Assembly: GCA_916700875.1 (NCBI GenBank)
Contig: CAKAKS010000031.1
Location: 4,406,477 to 4,470,476, forward strand
DNA length: 64,000 bases
Origin: Sebastes aleutianus
Lineage: Eukaryota; Chordata; Actinopteri; Perciformes; Sebastidae
Reading direction: 5' to 3'
Positions 1 through 11,591 of this stretch are shown here, one piece after another; position 1 is the stretch's first letter, and each line of letters begins with the position of its first letter. The notes beneath the pieces are model-generated. The model did no database searches. It was not told the origin of the DNA and was given only the letters and a program-made list of their open reading frames with translations. The position numbers and the translations under genes are program-made.

Positions 1-184
1 CAACCGGAGTGTCAACCAAACAGACACAGGTCCACCGAGTCAAATCACACTCATGTCTGATCTGATGTTACCCATTTCATAATAGGTGATGATAATAAAC
101 AAATCTCATATGCGTCATATGATAATGGTATCTGGTGGTCGGAGTCTGCAGGGGGCCTATGGCAAGCCTAGACAGAATATTCAT

Positions 185-650
185 TAGAGATATCTGCAAC
201 ATCATTTTGCCTAGTCAAAACTCTAATTCAATTAATCCCTAATTCTATTTTGACTAGTCCAATTCAAACTACTTTTGTCATTCTTTTGTATGGGGTTTCT
301 CATTACAGATATCCACAATTCAATTGCGGGTATCCACAGTGTGAATTGTGGATATCCACAACTGAATTGTGGATATCCGTAATTCCAATTTCAGATATCT
401 ACAATTTAAATCTTACTAGTCATAATTCCAGTTCAAGATATCTTTAATTCCTCCTCAATTGTTGATATCTACATTGTCCTTTTTCAGATATCTAAAATTA
501 AATTTTGACCAGTCAGAATGACGTTGTAGATATCTCAAACTGGAGTTACCGATAGTCAAAATGCAATTACAGATATCTAGAATTAAAGTTTTGACTAGGC
601 GAAATTATGTTGCAGATATCTGTAATTACGTCAGAATTTCGTCAGATGAC
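185..650. repeat. Degenerate tandem array of palindromic GATATC/ACTAGT units
   Basis: About a dozen diverged units of roughly 30-40 bp. Each contains a palindromic core such as TGGATATCCACAATT or CAGATATCTACAATT, often joined to TTTTGACTAGTC. GATATC occurs repeatedly and the spacer ACTAGTC appears several times. Both orientations look alike because the cores are self-complementary. I see no coding potential. It resembles short fish minisatellites derived from a palindromic element. Confidence 0.7.
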
Positions 651-1370
651 AGAAAAAAATATACAATGTTACCAGTAGGCGGTGCTGAAAATATGCTTAA
701 CATGAACATTAACAAACAGGAACAGGGCATATAGATTTAGACATTTGGAACCAATATTATATCTTGTTTTTTTCTGCTGAAGACAGTCTCCTCTTTCTGT
801 TCTGGTTGTCAGAAGAAAAAGCTGTGTGAGTCTACTGACGCAACAGCTTGCCAGTTGTGGTCATTCACATGCTCATTCACCCAGGGACACCGAGGAGAGG
901 GGCCAGGGAAAGCAATTGTAAAGTATAAATAACACAGAGTAAAACCACATAGGTCAGAGTTTTGGAATACCCCTCTCTCTTGTGACCGTGTTCCAGTAAT
1001 TAGCCCGAATGTTCCTTCTTGTCTCAGGTGAAGAGGGAGGCGGTGTCAGCTTGGAATAAACTTCAGCTTTAAAAAGTCATGCTAATACAGTAACTAAACA
1101 CAAAATGACTCTCTCTCTCTCATTATGTATAATAATAATCATAATAATGGTAATAATAATAATAATGCATTGAACATTGTGTTCTACTTTGTGCCAGCTG
1201 GAGTTGTTATAATGGCATTCAGACACACAAATCAAATTATTGTTGTCAGCTGATTATTAAACCCACTCTCATAATGTCAGACATGTAACAACTTCTACTG
1301 ATTTTTTTCTTGTTTTTCTGTTTCTCCACCATACATTTCAACAAATGCTTGCTAAAATGAAAGCACTCAA
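651..1370. other. Unique AT-rich intronic DNA
   Basis: No gene or repeated family recognised. It contains a short CT run near 1108 and an imperfect (AAT)n microsatellite at about 1125-1166. Confidence 0.6.
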
Positions 1371-1943
1371 ACCTGCAGTAGGCACATCATTTTCTGCGTT
1401 ATTGGGCAAAAATTTCATAATTACCTTTCAGCATATTGTAATTCAAGTGTTGTGAAAGAAAGACTTCTGCACCTCCTCATGGCTCTGTTTACAGGCTTTA
1501 GAAAATCTAGCCTGTGATGGCAGACTTTGGCAAATCGCAGGTCATTTCAGAGAGAGAGCGTTCCTACTGAGCGCTCTTATTGGCTGTGATCCAGCTCATG
1601 GGTTGTGCTTGGTGTTTCCTCAACCGATCTCAACATGGCTGCCGGGTCAGAAAACGTTCCAATTTTTTACAGATAAACAGTATTCAATTCAATTCAATTC
1701 AATTCAATTCAATTCAATTTATTTTTATATAACGTCAAATCATAACAGATGTTATCTTGAGACGCTTTTTATATAGAGCAGGTCAAGGCTGTACTCTAGA
1801 GTTTGGAGACCCAACAAGAGATCTAACCAAGAGCATTGCATTGGAATGCGCTGTGGCCAGGAAAAACTCCCCGTTTAGTGGGTAGAAACCTAGAGCAGAA
1901 CCGGGGCTCTGGGTGGGCGACCATCTGCCGCGACCGGTTGGGT

Positions 1944-1989
<46 letters not shown>

Positions 1990-2316
1990 GGAGAACGGGG
2001 AAAGAGAGGGGGTACACTACATGCTGTTTCTGAAAACATTTGAGGCGAGAAATAGGCATTGCAGTAACAGAATATTGATTCATATTTGATCAGCGCCGCC
2101 TAGTTTGACCGTTTGATCGGAGTTCGCAAGTGATTGACAGCCGGCTCAGAGACGGCAGGCTCCAGCTCAGCTTTGATTGGTTGTTTTTGCTCCAGTCACA
2201 GAGGCACATGATTTCTTTCAGATTATCTATCCATGCACTGCTGTCCGGATATAGTGATTGTTTTATAAAAATAACTTTTTTAATCATATTTGTTCCAAAT
2301 TCTACCTACTGCTGCT
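1371..2316. mobile_element. R2 TTAA element, forward copy, interrupted
   Basis: Copy of family R2 (also at 13010, 36689, 43474 and 55795). It starts with a degraded left terminus (CCTGCAGTAGGCA after TCAA) and ends CTACTGCTGCT followed by TTAA. Shared internal landmarks are TTTCAGCATATTGTAATTCA, CTCAACATGGCTGCCGGGTC and TTTGACCGTTTGATCGGAGT. A LINE-like tail (about 1683-2012) is inserted at the internal site AAACAGTA/CACTAC, which is uninterrupted in the copy at 36689. No transposase ORF. Confidence 0.8.
1683..2012 (-). mobile_element. Teleost repeat with (ATTCA)n end and (GA)n tract, inserted in R2
   Basis: Begins with seven or so ATTCA units, continues through CAAATCATAACAGATGTTAT and GGAAAAACTCCCCGTTTAGT to GGTGGGCGACCATCTGC, and ends in a (GA)n microsatellite at 1947-1988. 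This is a very common fish interspersed sequence that looks like the 3' end of a non-LTR retroelement in antisense, with the ATTCA run as tail. I do not name the family. No long target duplication is visible. GTA is shared at the two joints. Confidence 0.65.
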
Positions 2317-2990
2317 TTAAGACATTAAGAAAGACGCTTTATGAAGTATTGAAACAAAGCAGCTCCGGCCCCACATAGTGCCTAATAGCGAATCACTCCT
2401 ATAGCAAACCGGCAGGGATGAGCATTACAATTCAATGTGTGTACCTGTATAACAAATAAATAATACAGCCCAGGACAACATCCCGTCTGCTATGACCTTG
2501 CTCAGTTTGCGAGGCAATACATGAGCATGCAGCAACCAAAAAATAAAGTTGGAGTGAATGTGCAGCACAGCTTCTGGGATGTTTTGTTGCGTGAAGATGT
2601 CAACTTGATTAACAGGTCAGCCAGTTCAGCAGCAAAGACTGTTTGCTTCTATTATGCTCCCAGTATGTAGGTGTAGGAACCCGGATAACCCCAGAGGAAC
2701 CGAGCGTAGATTACTGACCGTGAAATGCATCAGTGCATTTCAAGTGTTATTCCACCCAAGGTTGTTCACAGTAAATATGCCAAAACACATGCACAAAAAA
2801 TGATATGTCAACAGCTGTATAGTGACAAAAAGAACATGCTCGCTAGGAAAATGTCATTCTCTCCAATTTCTCTTTTCCTTTGCCATCATGCCTACAGTAT
2901 GTTGGTGTGCACTTCTGCTGCAATGAAACCAATACTGTGCTGTGGATGAGTTGAAAACATACCACTTTATGAGCTTCACTATTCCTTACT
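2317..2990. other. Unique intronic DNA
   Basis: Nothing recognised. The ORF-like stretch at 2725-2949 has no family resemblance and no splice context. Confidence 0.5.
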
Positions 2991-3378
2991 ATGGGTGTAA
3001 GAAAATATTGAATATCGCAATATTATGTTTTGTGATACTGTATTGACTCTTAAAAATACTGTATCGATAGTTTACATGCAAAGATGAACTCTGAATACTA
3101 TATTTAATTTGCAAACATACAGTATGTACCCTCTCAAAGTAGTGCTATGATGTGGGATGTTACAGGGACTGTGATAAATGCAAATACCGATCCCACTGTT
3201 CTCATTGCGTAAAAAAAGTAAACTTTCTTTTACTCAGATTTCATATGGTGATTTTTTTCTTTATACTATGATAGATTTCCTAAAATTAGATTTTAAAACA
3301 ATCGCAATATATTGAATTGTAACCCCTGTATCGCGATACATATCGTATCGCCAGATTCTTTCCAACACACAACCCTGT
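2991..3378 (+). mobile_element. R10 interspersed repeat copy
   Basis: Begins GGGTGTAAGAAAATATTGAA and ends near CGCCAGATTCTTTCCAACAC. It shares TACAGGGACTGTGAT and CAATATATTGAA with copies at 35628-36066 (same strand) and 25282-25493 (opposite strand). Its termini are loosely inverted (GGGTGTAAGAAAAT against GTGTTGGAAAGAAT). Non-coding, probably a short DNA transposon. Confidence 0.7.
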
Positions 3379-4006
3379 TCCTTACTCTCAATAACACAAC
3401 ATTCAGGAAAGGACAAGAAGACAGTTGTGCAGTAAATGGGGAAAAAAAATATTTTAAAAGGAGCAGGTGGGAGTGAATACATTACAGCACACACAGCTGA
3501 AGCCTCAGTACCAGAGAAGCTTTGTGTTGATATGGAAACAGAGTCAGAGAAAAAAAAACTCCCTCTGCCAACAAAGCTGCAGGTAGAATTGTGTTACCTG
3601 CCACAGTCAAATTTGACCTAGACTGAGCTGAGTTAGAAGGTGTTAATTTCAAGCCCTGGTGGGCATAATTATTTAGACTTCTCTGGTTTTTCTTCTCTCC
3701 GAGTCTCCAATCACACAATTCTGAGGCAGAAAACAGACTGCAGGAGCGAAAATAGGCCGCACCACAGAGAAATTGGAATGCCACATGATTGTGTAGACTT
3801 TCGTCCTGCTACAGTGCATCACCTCCCGTACTGTAATGATCGCAGTAAATGAAGATCATCTGAACTCTACTACTTGAGTCTGACTTCAGACTGAGTGATT
3901 TTGCAATTTGGGCTCAGGAGTCCTCATTTGAATATCAATTGAAGTAAGTCCTGAACATTGACGAAAAAAAAGAAAAGTTTGAGCTGAATGACATTTTGAC
4001 ATGTGG
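3379..4006. other. Unique intronic DNA
   Basis: No recognised feature. Short overlapping ORFs on both strands lack any family signature. Confidence 0.5.
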
Positions 4007-4144
4007 TTAAAGGAACAGTGTGTAACATTTCGGGGGATCTATTGGCAGAAATTGAATATAATATTCATATCTAAGTTTTCATTAGTGCATAATCACCTGA
4101 AACTAAGAATTGTAGTGTTTTCGTTAGCTTAAAATGAGCCCTTC

Positions 4145-4344
4145 GGCGCCTGGGTTAGCTCAGTTGGTAGAGCGGGCGTCCATGTATTAAGGCTTGGTCC
4201 TGACCGCGGCGGCCCGGGTTCGAATCCGGCCTGTGGCCCTTTCCGCATCCACTCTCTCTCTCCCCCCTTTCAAGACTCTATCCACTGTCCTGTCATAAAA
4301 ATGGAAAATGCCCCCAAAAAAATAACTTTAAAAAAAAAAAAAAA
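4145..4344 (+). mobile_element. tRNA-derived SINE with perfect target duplication
   Basis: Head has a Pol III box A (TAGCTCAGTTGG, 4156-4167) and box B (GGTTCGAATCC, 4217-4227). It is followed by a CT-rich body (CTCTCTCTCCCCCCTTTC) and a terminal poly(A) tract. It is flanked on both sides by AAAATGAGCCCTTC (4131-4144 and 4345-4358). The head resembles a tRNA, but the anticodon arm is expanded and it runs into a SINE body, so it is not a tRNA gene. The host R4 sequence at 8220-8240 shows the empty site. Confidence 0.93.
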
Positions 4345-4593
4345 AAAATGAGCCCTTCATATCTACATAAGGAGCAGATCCTCTTCACAGAGTCGACCAT
4401 GTTGCTCCACCATGTTTCTACTGCAGCCCAGAACGGACAAATTATACTCCAGCGAGAGCCTTTTCGTGTTTTTACATTACCTGAAGCCCACCGTGAAACT
4501 GCGGTAACGTGAGCCGCAGAGTGCAAAAACCGTGGTACCGCCAGCCGCTGTCTGACTTCCGTTGCTCCTAAAGTAGTGCTATTATGGGAAGGA

Positions 4594-5196
4594 TCAACAC
4601 ATTCTCACTACCAACTCGTCAAATACCGCCACTTGGTCAGTGCCACTTTGCATCGGAGACCGATGTACAGGGTACCCCTCTTGCGTTACTTTTGCACGGA
4701 CCAGGGACGGCGTGTCAATATTTTCTCTTTACATGCATAGTGTCCTTTCAAAATAAACTTCAGTTTTCACAGGAAGTTAGGTTTAGGCAACATAACCACT
4801 TAAGTAGGGTTAGGAAACGGTCGTGGTTGACGTTAACTCCACGTGACAAGCGACTCACGGGACGGACGTTACTAAACGACTCACATGACTGATGTGAAAA
4901 CTAAGTCAACGTTACTTTTAGTTTCAGCCGGGGTGCGAACAGCGGTTTCCTTGTTGAAAGTCTTGTTTGTTTGACCCATCCACCACCCCTCCCATCCGTC
5001 CTTAGCAGACTCTCACACCATTAATACTACATCAGCTGCTCAGACTGTCCAATAACGCCACGGGTGGGTTTACATTGGAGTTAGTTGAAAGCCCGGTTCG
5101 TCACAAACTGTTGCTATAGGGTGCTTCTGTGCGTCGGTTTCCAATGTCGATGGTACTGACCAAACAGCGATATTTGACGAGTTGGGAATAGGTTGT
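4594..5196. mobile_element. R7 repeat inserted in R4
   Basis: Starts CAACACATTCTCACTACC and contains AGGTTTAGGCAACATAACCA, ACAGCGGTTTCCTTGTTGAA and TGACCCATCCACC. These match the R7 copy at 17515-18064. Its right edge is approximate, before TTAGGACGGCCTCTGAG, where R4 resumes. Confidence 0.65.
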
Positions 5197-5355
5197 TAGG
5201 ACGGCCTCTGAGAGAGATGCGAACACACGTTACCACGGTTTTGCACTCAGTGGCTCACGTTACCGCTGTCTTGGAAATGGAGGAATGAGCGGAGGGGTAC
5301 ACAGTCGGTTGCAATCCGCACCACTAGATGCGACCAAATCCTACACACTGTCCCT

Positions 5356-6054
5356 TACACATCTGTTTGATGTAATTTGGTAATCTGATCTGGGGACTGG
5401 GAGTTTCATATTGTTGAAACGGTGCAGGACAAGAAAGTTGATATTTTTTCACTATTAGCATCAGCATCAAAATACCATTTTAATGTGCAATAATGCCAGA
5501 AAAGTCTCATAAGTCGCCGTAGATTAATGGGTTATATCATTCATCCATCACTGCATGAAGGCTGCGTGAAGTTTTTATTTTCCATTCGATTGAATTCAGC
5601 TGTCTGGAGGCATCAGAAATTGTAGTTTTACTAAATTGAAAAAAAGCACATTATGAAAGCAAAGTGCAGTTACAGAACTCTAATCCATTGCGGCTAGCTC
5701 ATTTAATTAAATCATGCACAATCAGCACCAGGCTGTTGCAAAAAATAACCATCGAAACTGCTTGGTTATTGAAGGTATTCTACCCAAACTGCTAGTTTTT
5801 CGCAGTGCAGATCAGCAGGAGTGTCCAGGCATCCTGGAGGACAACAGAGATCCATGAAAACTAATTTAACCTTATCTGTCCTCTCTACATCACTAAACAT
5901 CCTCAGGACTGACCATTATGTCAATGTTTTTTTTCCACGTCTTCATCCCAGGCACGCCTCATGCCCTTCTTGCCACTGGGTTTGGCAAAGTAGCATTGAT
6001 AAAATGCATTTTTATTTCAATGAACTTAAAGATGTCAAAGAGCAGAACCATTGC
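5356..6054. other. Unique intronic DNA
   Basis: No repeat family or gene recognised. Confidence 0.5.
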
Positions 6055-6058
6055 TTAA

Positions 6059-6608
6059 TGCGGGGGTAGGCTGTATATTTTTGGCATCATTGCGCAAAAT
6101 TCCATAGTAACCTTTCAGCATATTGTAATTCAAGTGGTCTGAAAACTCCTCTTGGCTCTGTTTTCAGGTTTTAGAAAATCTAGCCCGAGACGGATTTATC
6201 AATCATTTATCATTATTGTTTCATAGATGGAGAGAAAATGTTGCTAATAGATTTGTCTTCTGAAAGGCTGAAAGTTTGCAAAGAAAATAGGACAGTAATA
6301 TAACGGCATCAGGATCACAATGATGATCGGGATGATGTTTGAAATGAATGACTAGTACTTGTATTGGTTATTGTATGAAGCTCATAGCACATGCAACCCC
6401 CCTCCTCTGGTGGGAGGGGCTTAGGACAGAGAGGGGAGAGAGGAGAGCTGCTAGATGTGGGCTGTATTTCCAAATTCTGCCATTTGTTTTTGCTTTTTTA
6501 TCCAGAAAACTGCCTACCCTGGGGTACCTCTTGAATCACATTATACTGAAGGTTATTATGGAATATTTGCCTAATCGAGCCAAAATAAACGGCCTCCCCC
6601 AGCCTAAA
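6059..6608. mobile_element. R2-derived fold-back element
   Basis: The left end after TTAA (6055-6058) runs GGGGGTAGGCTGTATATTTT through CCTTTCAGCATATTGTAATT. The right end reads the same terminal segment in reverse (CCTCCCCCAGCCTAAATTAA, preceded by the complement of the ATATTCCATAATAACC motif). Both ends therefore derive from the same R2 terminus, with unrelated DNA between them. Confidence 0.65.
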
Positions 6609-6647
6609 TTAAACTGTTAAAAAGTAAGAAAGTGGACAATAAGTTAA

Positions 6648-7100
6648 AGAGGACCTATTATGCTTTTGTGCTTTTTCCTTTTCCTTTGGTGTGTTATATA
6701 GTTGTTTTTTGCATGCCAAAGCGTTACTCTCCCCCACAGAAACACTGTTGAACTGCCTGAAAAGCCTTGCTTGAAATCCCACCTTTTTTTCCGTAACGTG
6801 GTGATGTCACCAAGTAATACATTTGCATAATACCCGCCTAGCGGCTAGTCTGGCACACCCTAGAGTTTGGTTCGGTCAACAAATCGCAGCAGTTTGGCCA
6901 GCTGACCAATCAGAGCAGACCTGACTTTTGGATGCAGGAGCTCAAACAGAGCGTTTCAGACAGAGGGTGAACAGAGGGGCTGCGGCACAGCCGGTATGAG
7001 AAAAATAAAGCGTTTTTGTGAACATTAAAGCATGTAAACATGTTTTAGTAGAAACTCTAAATACAAATATGAACACAAAATAAGCATAATAGGGCCCTCT
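6648..7100. mobile_element. R1b TTAA element, intact ends
   Basis: TTAA (6644-6647), then AGAGGACCTATTATGC; right end GCATAATAGGGCCCTCT, then TTAA (7101-7104). Terminal inverted repeat about 17 bp with one mismatch, total 453 bp, non-coding. Part of the interior (AACATTAAAGCATGTAAACA) resembles R1. A 3'-truncated copy lies at 58890. Confidence 0.85.
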
Positions 7101-7104
7101 TTAA

Positions 7105-7551
7105 AGTTAACTTTTTCTTTTGTTTCATTACTTAATTCATTTTCTGTTTAGTATTATACAACACGTCGCTTGCATGGTAGGATGATGTATTTTATTGCTT
7201 TTGAAAGCTTCCTTTTGGTGTAGTCTTGGAATAGTGTTGACATTTTTGCAAGCCTGAAACTCTCACAGCTGCTGCCGTGCACCTGTGCATGCACACACCT
7301 GCACAAAAAAAAAACTCCAATCCAACTCTCCCATACACCTCACCAACGCTCCACCTCCTCGTCTTCATTCAAGGAGCCCCCTTCCTAGCTTTTAGTTGTC
7401 GTGAGTGACAAGTGGATTAAGGGGCTCTGGCAGATGAGACTCCAGGTAGCAGGAAGTCAACCATGACAAAATTAAGCAGACCTGACAGTGGGTGCTGAGT
7501 CAGTTTCTGAGGAAAGGAAGGCAGGAGGTGTTGAGAGGAGAGAGTATCTAT

Positions 7552-7599
<48 letters not shown>

Positions 7600-8177
7600 G
7601 TTACTGCAAAGCTGAGTGGACTGCGTGTCTCATGCTGATCAAGGCCGATGGACCTGAAGCATATGTCAAGAGGTGAGGCTCTGTCTAAAGGGCTATAAGG
7701 GATGGATTGGTGATTGAGTATATCGGTGAGTTAGTTAATGGGAAGGCAGGCATGCAAGATAGCTTTCACCTATCGGGTATAGTATCCTCTGAGAGTTAGT
7801 AATGACTTGTTTGAAACTCACAATGAATGGCTCTTTCTCTTCTAACAGGATGGAATAGCAGTTTAATAGGCTTGCTCTATCAAGTGAAACAAACATTGCT
7901 ATGTACACATACTGTAGGGCAGAAAGTAGGTAGTGTACAGTACAGTGGGAACGGCTGCTCACTTATTGTGTTTGGTGTTACTTTTGTTTCATAACTCTGT
8001 ATTCTTCAGAACAGAGGGTGTTGTATGCTGTACAGATTTATGATATTGGGCTATTTAAATAAAATTGACTTGACTTGACTTAACATACCTTGTAAGGAAT
8101 GGGATTAAGAATACATAATCATACTAAATCAAACTAAATGTTGATGATGTCTCTTATATTGAATTCAAGTTTTTTCC
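7105..8177. other. Unique intronic DNA with (CA)n
   Basis: Contains a (CA)n microsatellite at 7556-7598. No gene is supported. The ORF across it is created by the repeat. Confidence 0.6.
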
Positions 8178-8350
8178 ACAACATGGCGAACTCCGTGAAG
8201 AGGACCCGCTCCTAGATATGAAGGGCTCATCCTAAGCTAACGAAAACACAATTCTTAGTTTCAGGTGATTATACACCAATGAAAACATGGTCATGAATAT
8301 TACATTCCATTTCTGCTAATTGATCCCTCGAAATGCGACACACTGGCCCT
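8178..8350 (-). mobile_element. R4 fragment, antisense
   Basis: Antisense R4 end: AACATGGCGAACTCCGTGAA to CACACTGGCCCT, then TTAA (8351-8354). It preserves GAAGGGCTCATCCTAAGC uninterrupted, i.e. the pre-insertion state of the SINE site at 4131-4358. Confidence 0.78.
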
Positions 8351-8487
8351 TTAATGATGCACACTTTTAGGCTTAATTACTGACTAAAGCTTAGTGGTAA
8401 ACTGCCCCAGGGGCCCTGGAAGCTCCTGTGTGTGTGTGTGTGTCTGTGGTGGTTTGATTAACAAAAGCAATCATAAAGCGCCTTTAA

Positions 8488-9371
8488 GGTGAAATGTGTA
8501 AGATGTTGCTAGAATATTAGTTTAAAACATCAAAAAATGATCAACAGAATGTGAAGTTACAGTGTTATCGTTACGTCAAAGACGTGTTGCAGAGATATCT
8601 ACTGAAATGGGAACGCTAAACAGCTAACACTGGCTTGTATTGTTTTGTTGTTCCTTGAGAGACGATATAGAGTCACTGAAGCGTCCAGTTTGCCCCTCAG
8701 TCCAGAGGACAAAGAATTAGAGCTGCACCTAGGGCTTGTCAATAAAACACCCATGGTCCGTGTGCATAATGATTGTTTGTTTTATTGGATTAATTCCAAA
8801 GTGGCAGAAACGAGAAAACGTCTCGCACCCTCAGTTTGTCACCCCCTCTCCGCCAGGAGACAACGTCACCGAGAGTAGAGTGTGCACTCGCTCCAGGACA
8901 CGGACGGCCCTCTGTTAGCATTTAGCTCTTGGAGACTCCCAACAGGATCAGTAAACTTTCTGTTGCTGCCGATACACAGTTTAGACCCAGCGCTCCACCA
9001 CCAGCCGGCTGTCACTCCTGGCGCCGGGGTTCTTACCAGATGAATCTGAGTCGCCACAGCCGCTAACTGAAGTTCCTTTTCCTGGAGCCGCCGCACGCTG
9101 CACTCTCAGCGAAGCCTTCCCACATCGGTGGGGAGGACGAAACACAGATGGCTAACGTAAACTATAGGCCGACGCCACATGTCAAGATTATACGTTAATA
9201 GTGTTATTCTGTCTCTCAGAGTTTCAGCAGTTTGGGCGAACTTTGCGTATTCTTGCCCTACTGTTAGTAGTGCAAACTGTGAATTCAGATTGTATGGACC
9301 CAGCAGTAGAGGTTAAATGCTGCCCCTATATCTTTGGAGCATGTGGCTATAGGCATTACACAGTGCACCTT
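8488..9371. mobile_element. R5 TTAA-flanked element
   Basis: TTAA (8484-8487), then GGTGAAATGTGTAAGATG; right end CATTACACAGTGCACCTT, then TTAA (9372-9375). The termini form an imperfect inverted repeat. 884 bp with a CpG-rich centre (8810-9110). Short ORFs on both strands but no transposase motif. Single copy in the window. Confidence 0.7.
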
Positions 9372-9375
9372 TTAA

Positions 9376-10148
9376 AATGAGGACTAAGTCATTATATAAT
9401 CCTAAAGTCCTGTCTCATACAGGGGCCCAGTTTCAAAATGTTGTTCCTTTTTTCAGTATTTATTGTGCTTACATGATGTATATTTCTAGATACATTTGTG
9501 TTTAATCAAATTGCCACACCTCTAATTAATATAAAGCCAACGAAGAAGCCAGTATTAATCAGAATCCATTATGGTCATTGGGAACTATTACATGTTTTTT
9601 CACCAAAACAAAGGGGGCGAACATACTTTGATGACTACAGGCAGAATAGTAATGTGGAAAAGGGTGAAATAGGGTTAAACACATTGTTCAGGAATATATT
9701 ATCGGAGCATAGAGTTGGCGCAGCCTTCAGTAATGGCCAATCACATTAACTCTTCTCATCTCATTTAAAAGCAGCAGACAGTTTTGTAATGCGCTGGGAT
9801 TAGAGTCCAGGGCACCTTCTCCTCCAAAAGAAAACTGTCTCCTGTCCTCTATATTATAATGTGCATTGCATAAAACTTTGAGAGAGCCACATGCATGGCT
9901 CTAATTATGTTGATGTGCACTAAGGACAATTTTGCAAAGGCTGGTGCTGACAGTGTGAGATAAATTCAAGGTATACGCACATAATTGTGCAGCTCTTTTC
10001 GTAAATATCACCTTCCTCGAATTGCAGGCGCCGTATTGATGCACATACTGTGTAATTATTATGTCGTCAGATGTCAAATAAGAGTTGAAAGAACTAAAGT
10101 TAGCGGCAGAATGTGTGCAACAAATATATAAAGTATCTTCAATTTGAT
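9376..10148. other. Unique intronic DNA
   Basis: Nothing recognised. The 83-codon ORF at 9498-9749 has no known motif and no splice context. Confidence 0.5.
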
Positions 10149-10152
10149 TTAA

Positions 10153-10664
10153 AGGTCCCATATTGTAAAATGTGAGATTGTCATGTCTGTTATATTATAA
10201 AGCAGGTGTAAGTGCTATAGAAATACTGTGAAAGTATTGAAACGTTCAATATACGGAGAAATACGCACAGCCTGTATTCATAAATTGTGCGTTTGAAACA
10301 AGCCGTCAGGATTTCTGTCCATTTGTGATGTCACAAATATACAATAATTAAACCATTACACAGTTTTAAACGTAAACATTCTTAAAATGTGTCCCAGTTT
10401 ATTTCCTGTTGCAGTTTATGTGAATGACATCCGCTGACAGGAAGTAAACATGGACCCAAACTGTTGCCTAGCAACGCAATTCCATTGCAATTCCGTTGAA
10501 ATGAGCTAAAACGGAGCGTTTCAGACAGAGGATAAATACAGGCATATTCAGGCAGACAGTATGAGGAAAATAAAGTTTTTTTTTAACATTACAGCATGTA
10601 AACATGTTCAAGTAGAAACACAAAATACAAATATGAACCTAACAATGAGCATAATATGGGACCT
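10153..10664 (+). mobile_element. R1 TTAA element, intact
   Basis: TTAA (10149-10152), then AGGTCCCATATTGTAAAA; right end ATAATATGGGACCT, then TTAA (10665-10668). 512 bp with about 14-bp inverted ends. The interior shares TCAATATACGGAGAAATAC, TTTGTGATGTCACAAATATA and CATTACAGCATGTAA with copies at 13622 (opposite strand) and 22446. Non-coding, piggyBac-type MITE signature. Confidence 0.88.
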
Positions 10665-10668
10665 TTAA

Positions 10669-11589
10669 TGTTTGAATAGTCTTTAAAATGTGCATAACTG
10701 TCAGATATACCATCACCAAAGAAAGTATGAGGCTGAACTCGCGTTCCCGTATCTGTCTATAAATAAAGGCAGCATAAATTGCAGTTCTCCAGTCACGTCG
10801 GCAGCAGACAGACAGTGATCAGAATGTGCAGAGGAAGCAAAGTCCAGCAGAAGGCATGGATCTATAAACACAGAACAAGGGCTTTGCTCCTCCAATATTG
10901 ATTCGGCACGGCTGTGAGACCTGCTTTGGAGTGCAAACTTCCAATCAGGATGAAAAACACGTGTCAATACAGCAGAAATGTTTCAAACATTTAGACATTG
11001 GAAGTCAGGTCCACTTTGTTCCACTGAAATGTTTTTTTAGGGCGAGTGTAACGTTGGCCTCGTGATTAGCTCATTTACCAGCTTTCTAACAGTTTTACTA
11101 ACATTTTGCATAATAACACACACATAAATGCTTTCATTGACATTTTTCAATATCTTTAAATTATTCTGAAGAATAAAACAATTTGTTTAATTTTCAAGTA
11201 TTACATTCAGTACTTGTAATGTAGTTGTAATAATAATAATAATAATGAAAATTAATTTACTTAAGAAGAACAAGAATAATCTACTATATTAAAGGAAGCA
11301 TTGTGCCATATTATTTTACTTGATCCCCTACGGGTCAAAGAGAGAGGAGTCTTATTTTATTCAGTATGTATGCCCAGAAATTAATAAGCAAATGTATGCA
11401 GATGGCATAATGCAAACCCACTGATGTAATGAATTAAACTGCTGATTATCTGATATTTTTCTCCTGACACTAAATACGTTGAAATATGTATGTTCCCTCA
11501 TCAAAGATAGATTTCCAGCAATGATAATTATCAGCCTGAAGAAAACATCAGGATATATAGATGCCGGAGCCTGTGTCATATATTAAGTA
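10669..11589. other. Unique intronic DNA
   Basis: No gene. A short (AAT)n run lies at about 11229-11246. Confidence 0.5.
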
Positions 11590-11591
11590 TA

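Larger units (their letters stand above)
4011..5355. mobile_element. R4 TTAA element carrying two nested insertions
   Basis: Left end TTAA (4007-4010) then AGGAACAGTGTGTAACATTT; right end CTACACACTGTCCCT followed by a worn TTAC. The same family occurs at 8178-8350 (opposite strand, partial), 44607-45249 and 54808-55126 (intact). A SINE (4145-4344) and an R7 repeat (about 4594-5196) have inserted into it, which accounts for its unusual length. The stretch at 4502-4538 is inverted relative to 5229-5268 (both contain GGTAACGTGAGCC and TGCAAAA). Non-coding. Confidence 0.82.

Noticed and set aside
185..650. CRISPR-like array
   Set aside because: Units are degenerate palindromes without constant-length unique spacers, and the DNA is from a vertebrate nucleus.
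4145..4235. Possible tRNA gene (box A and box B present)
   Set aside because: The anticodon region is expanded, the sequence runs into a SINE body and poly(A), and it is flanked by a 14-bp target duplication.
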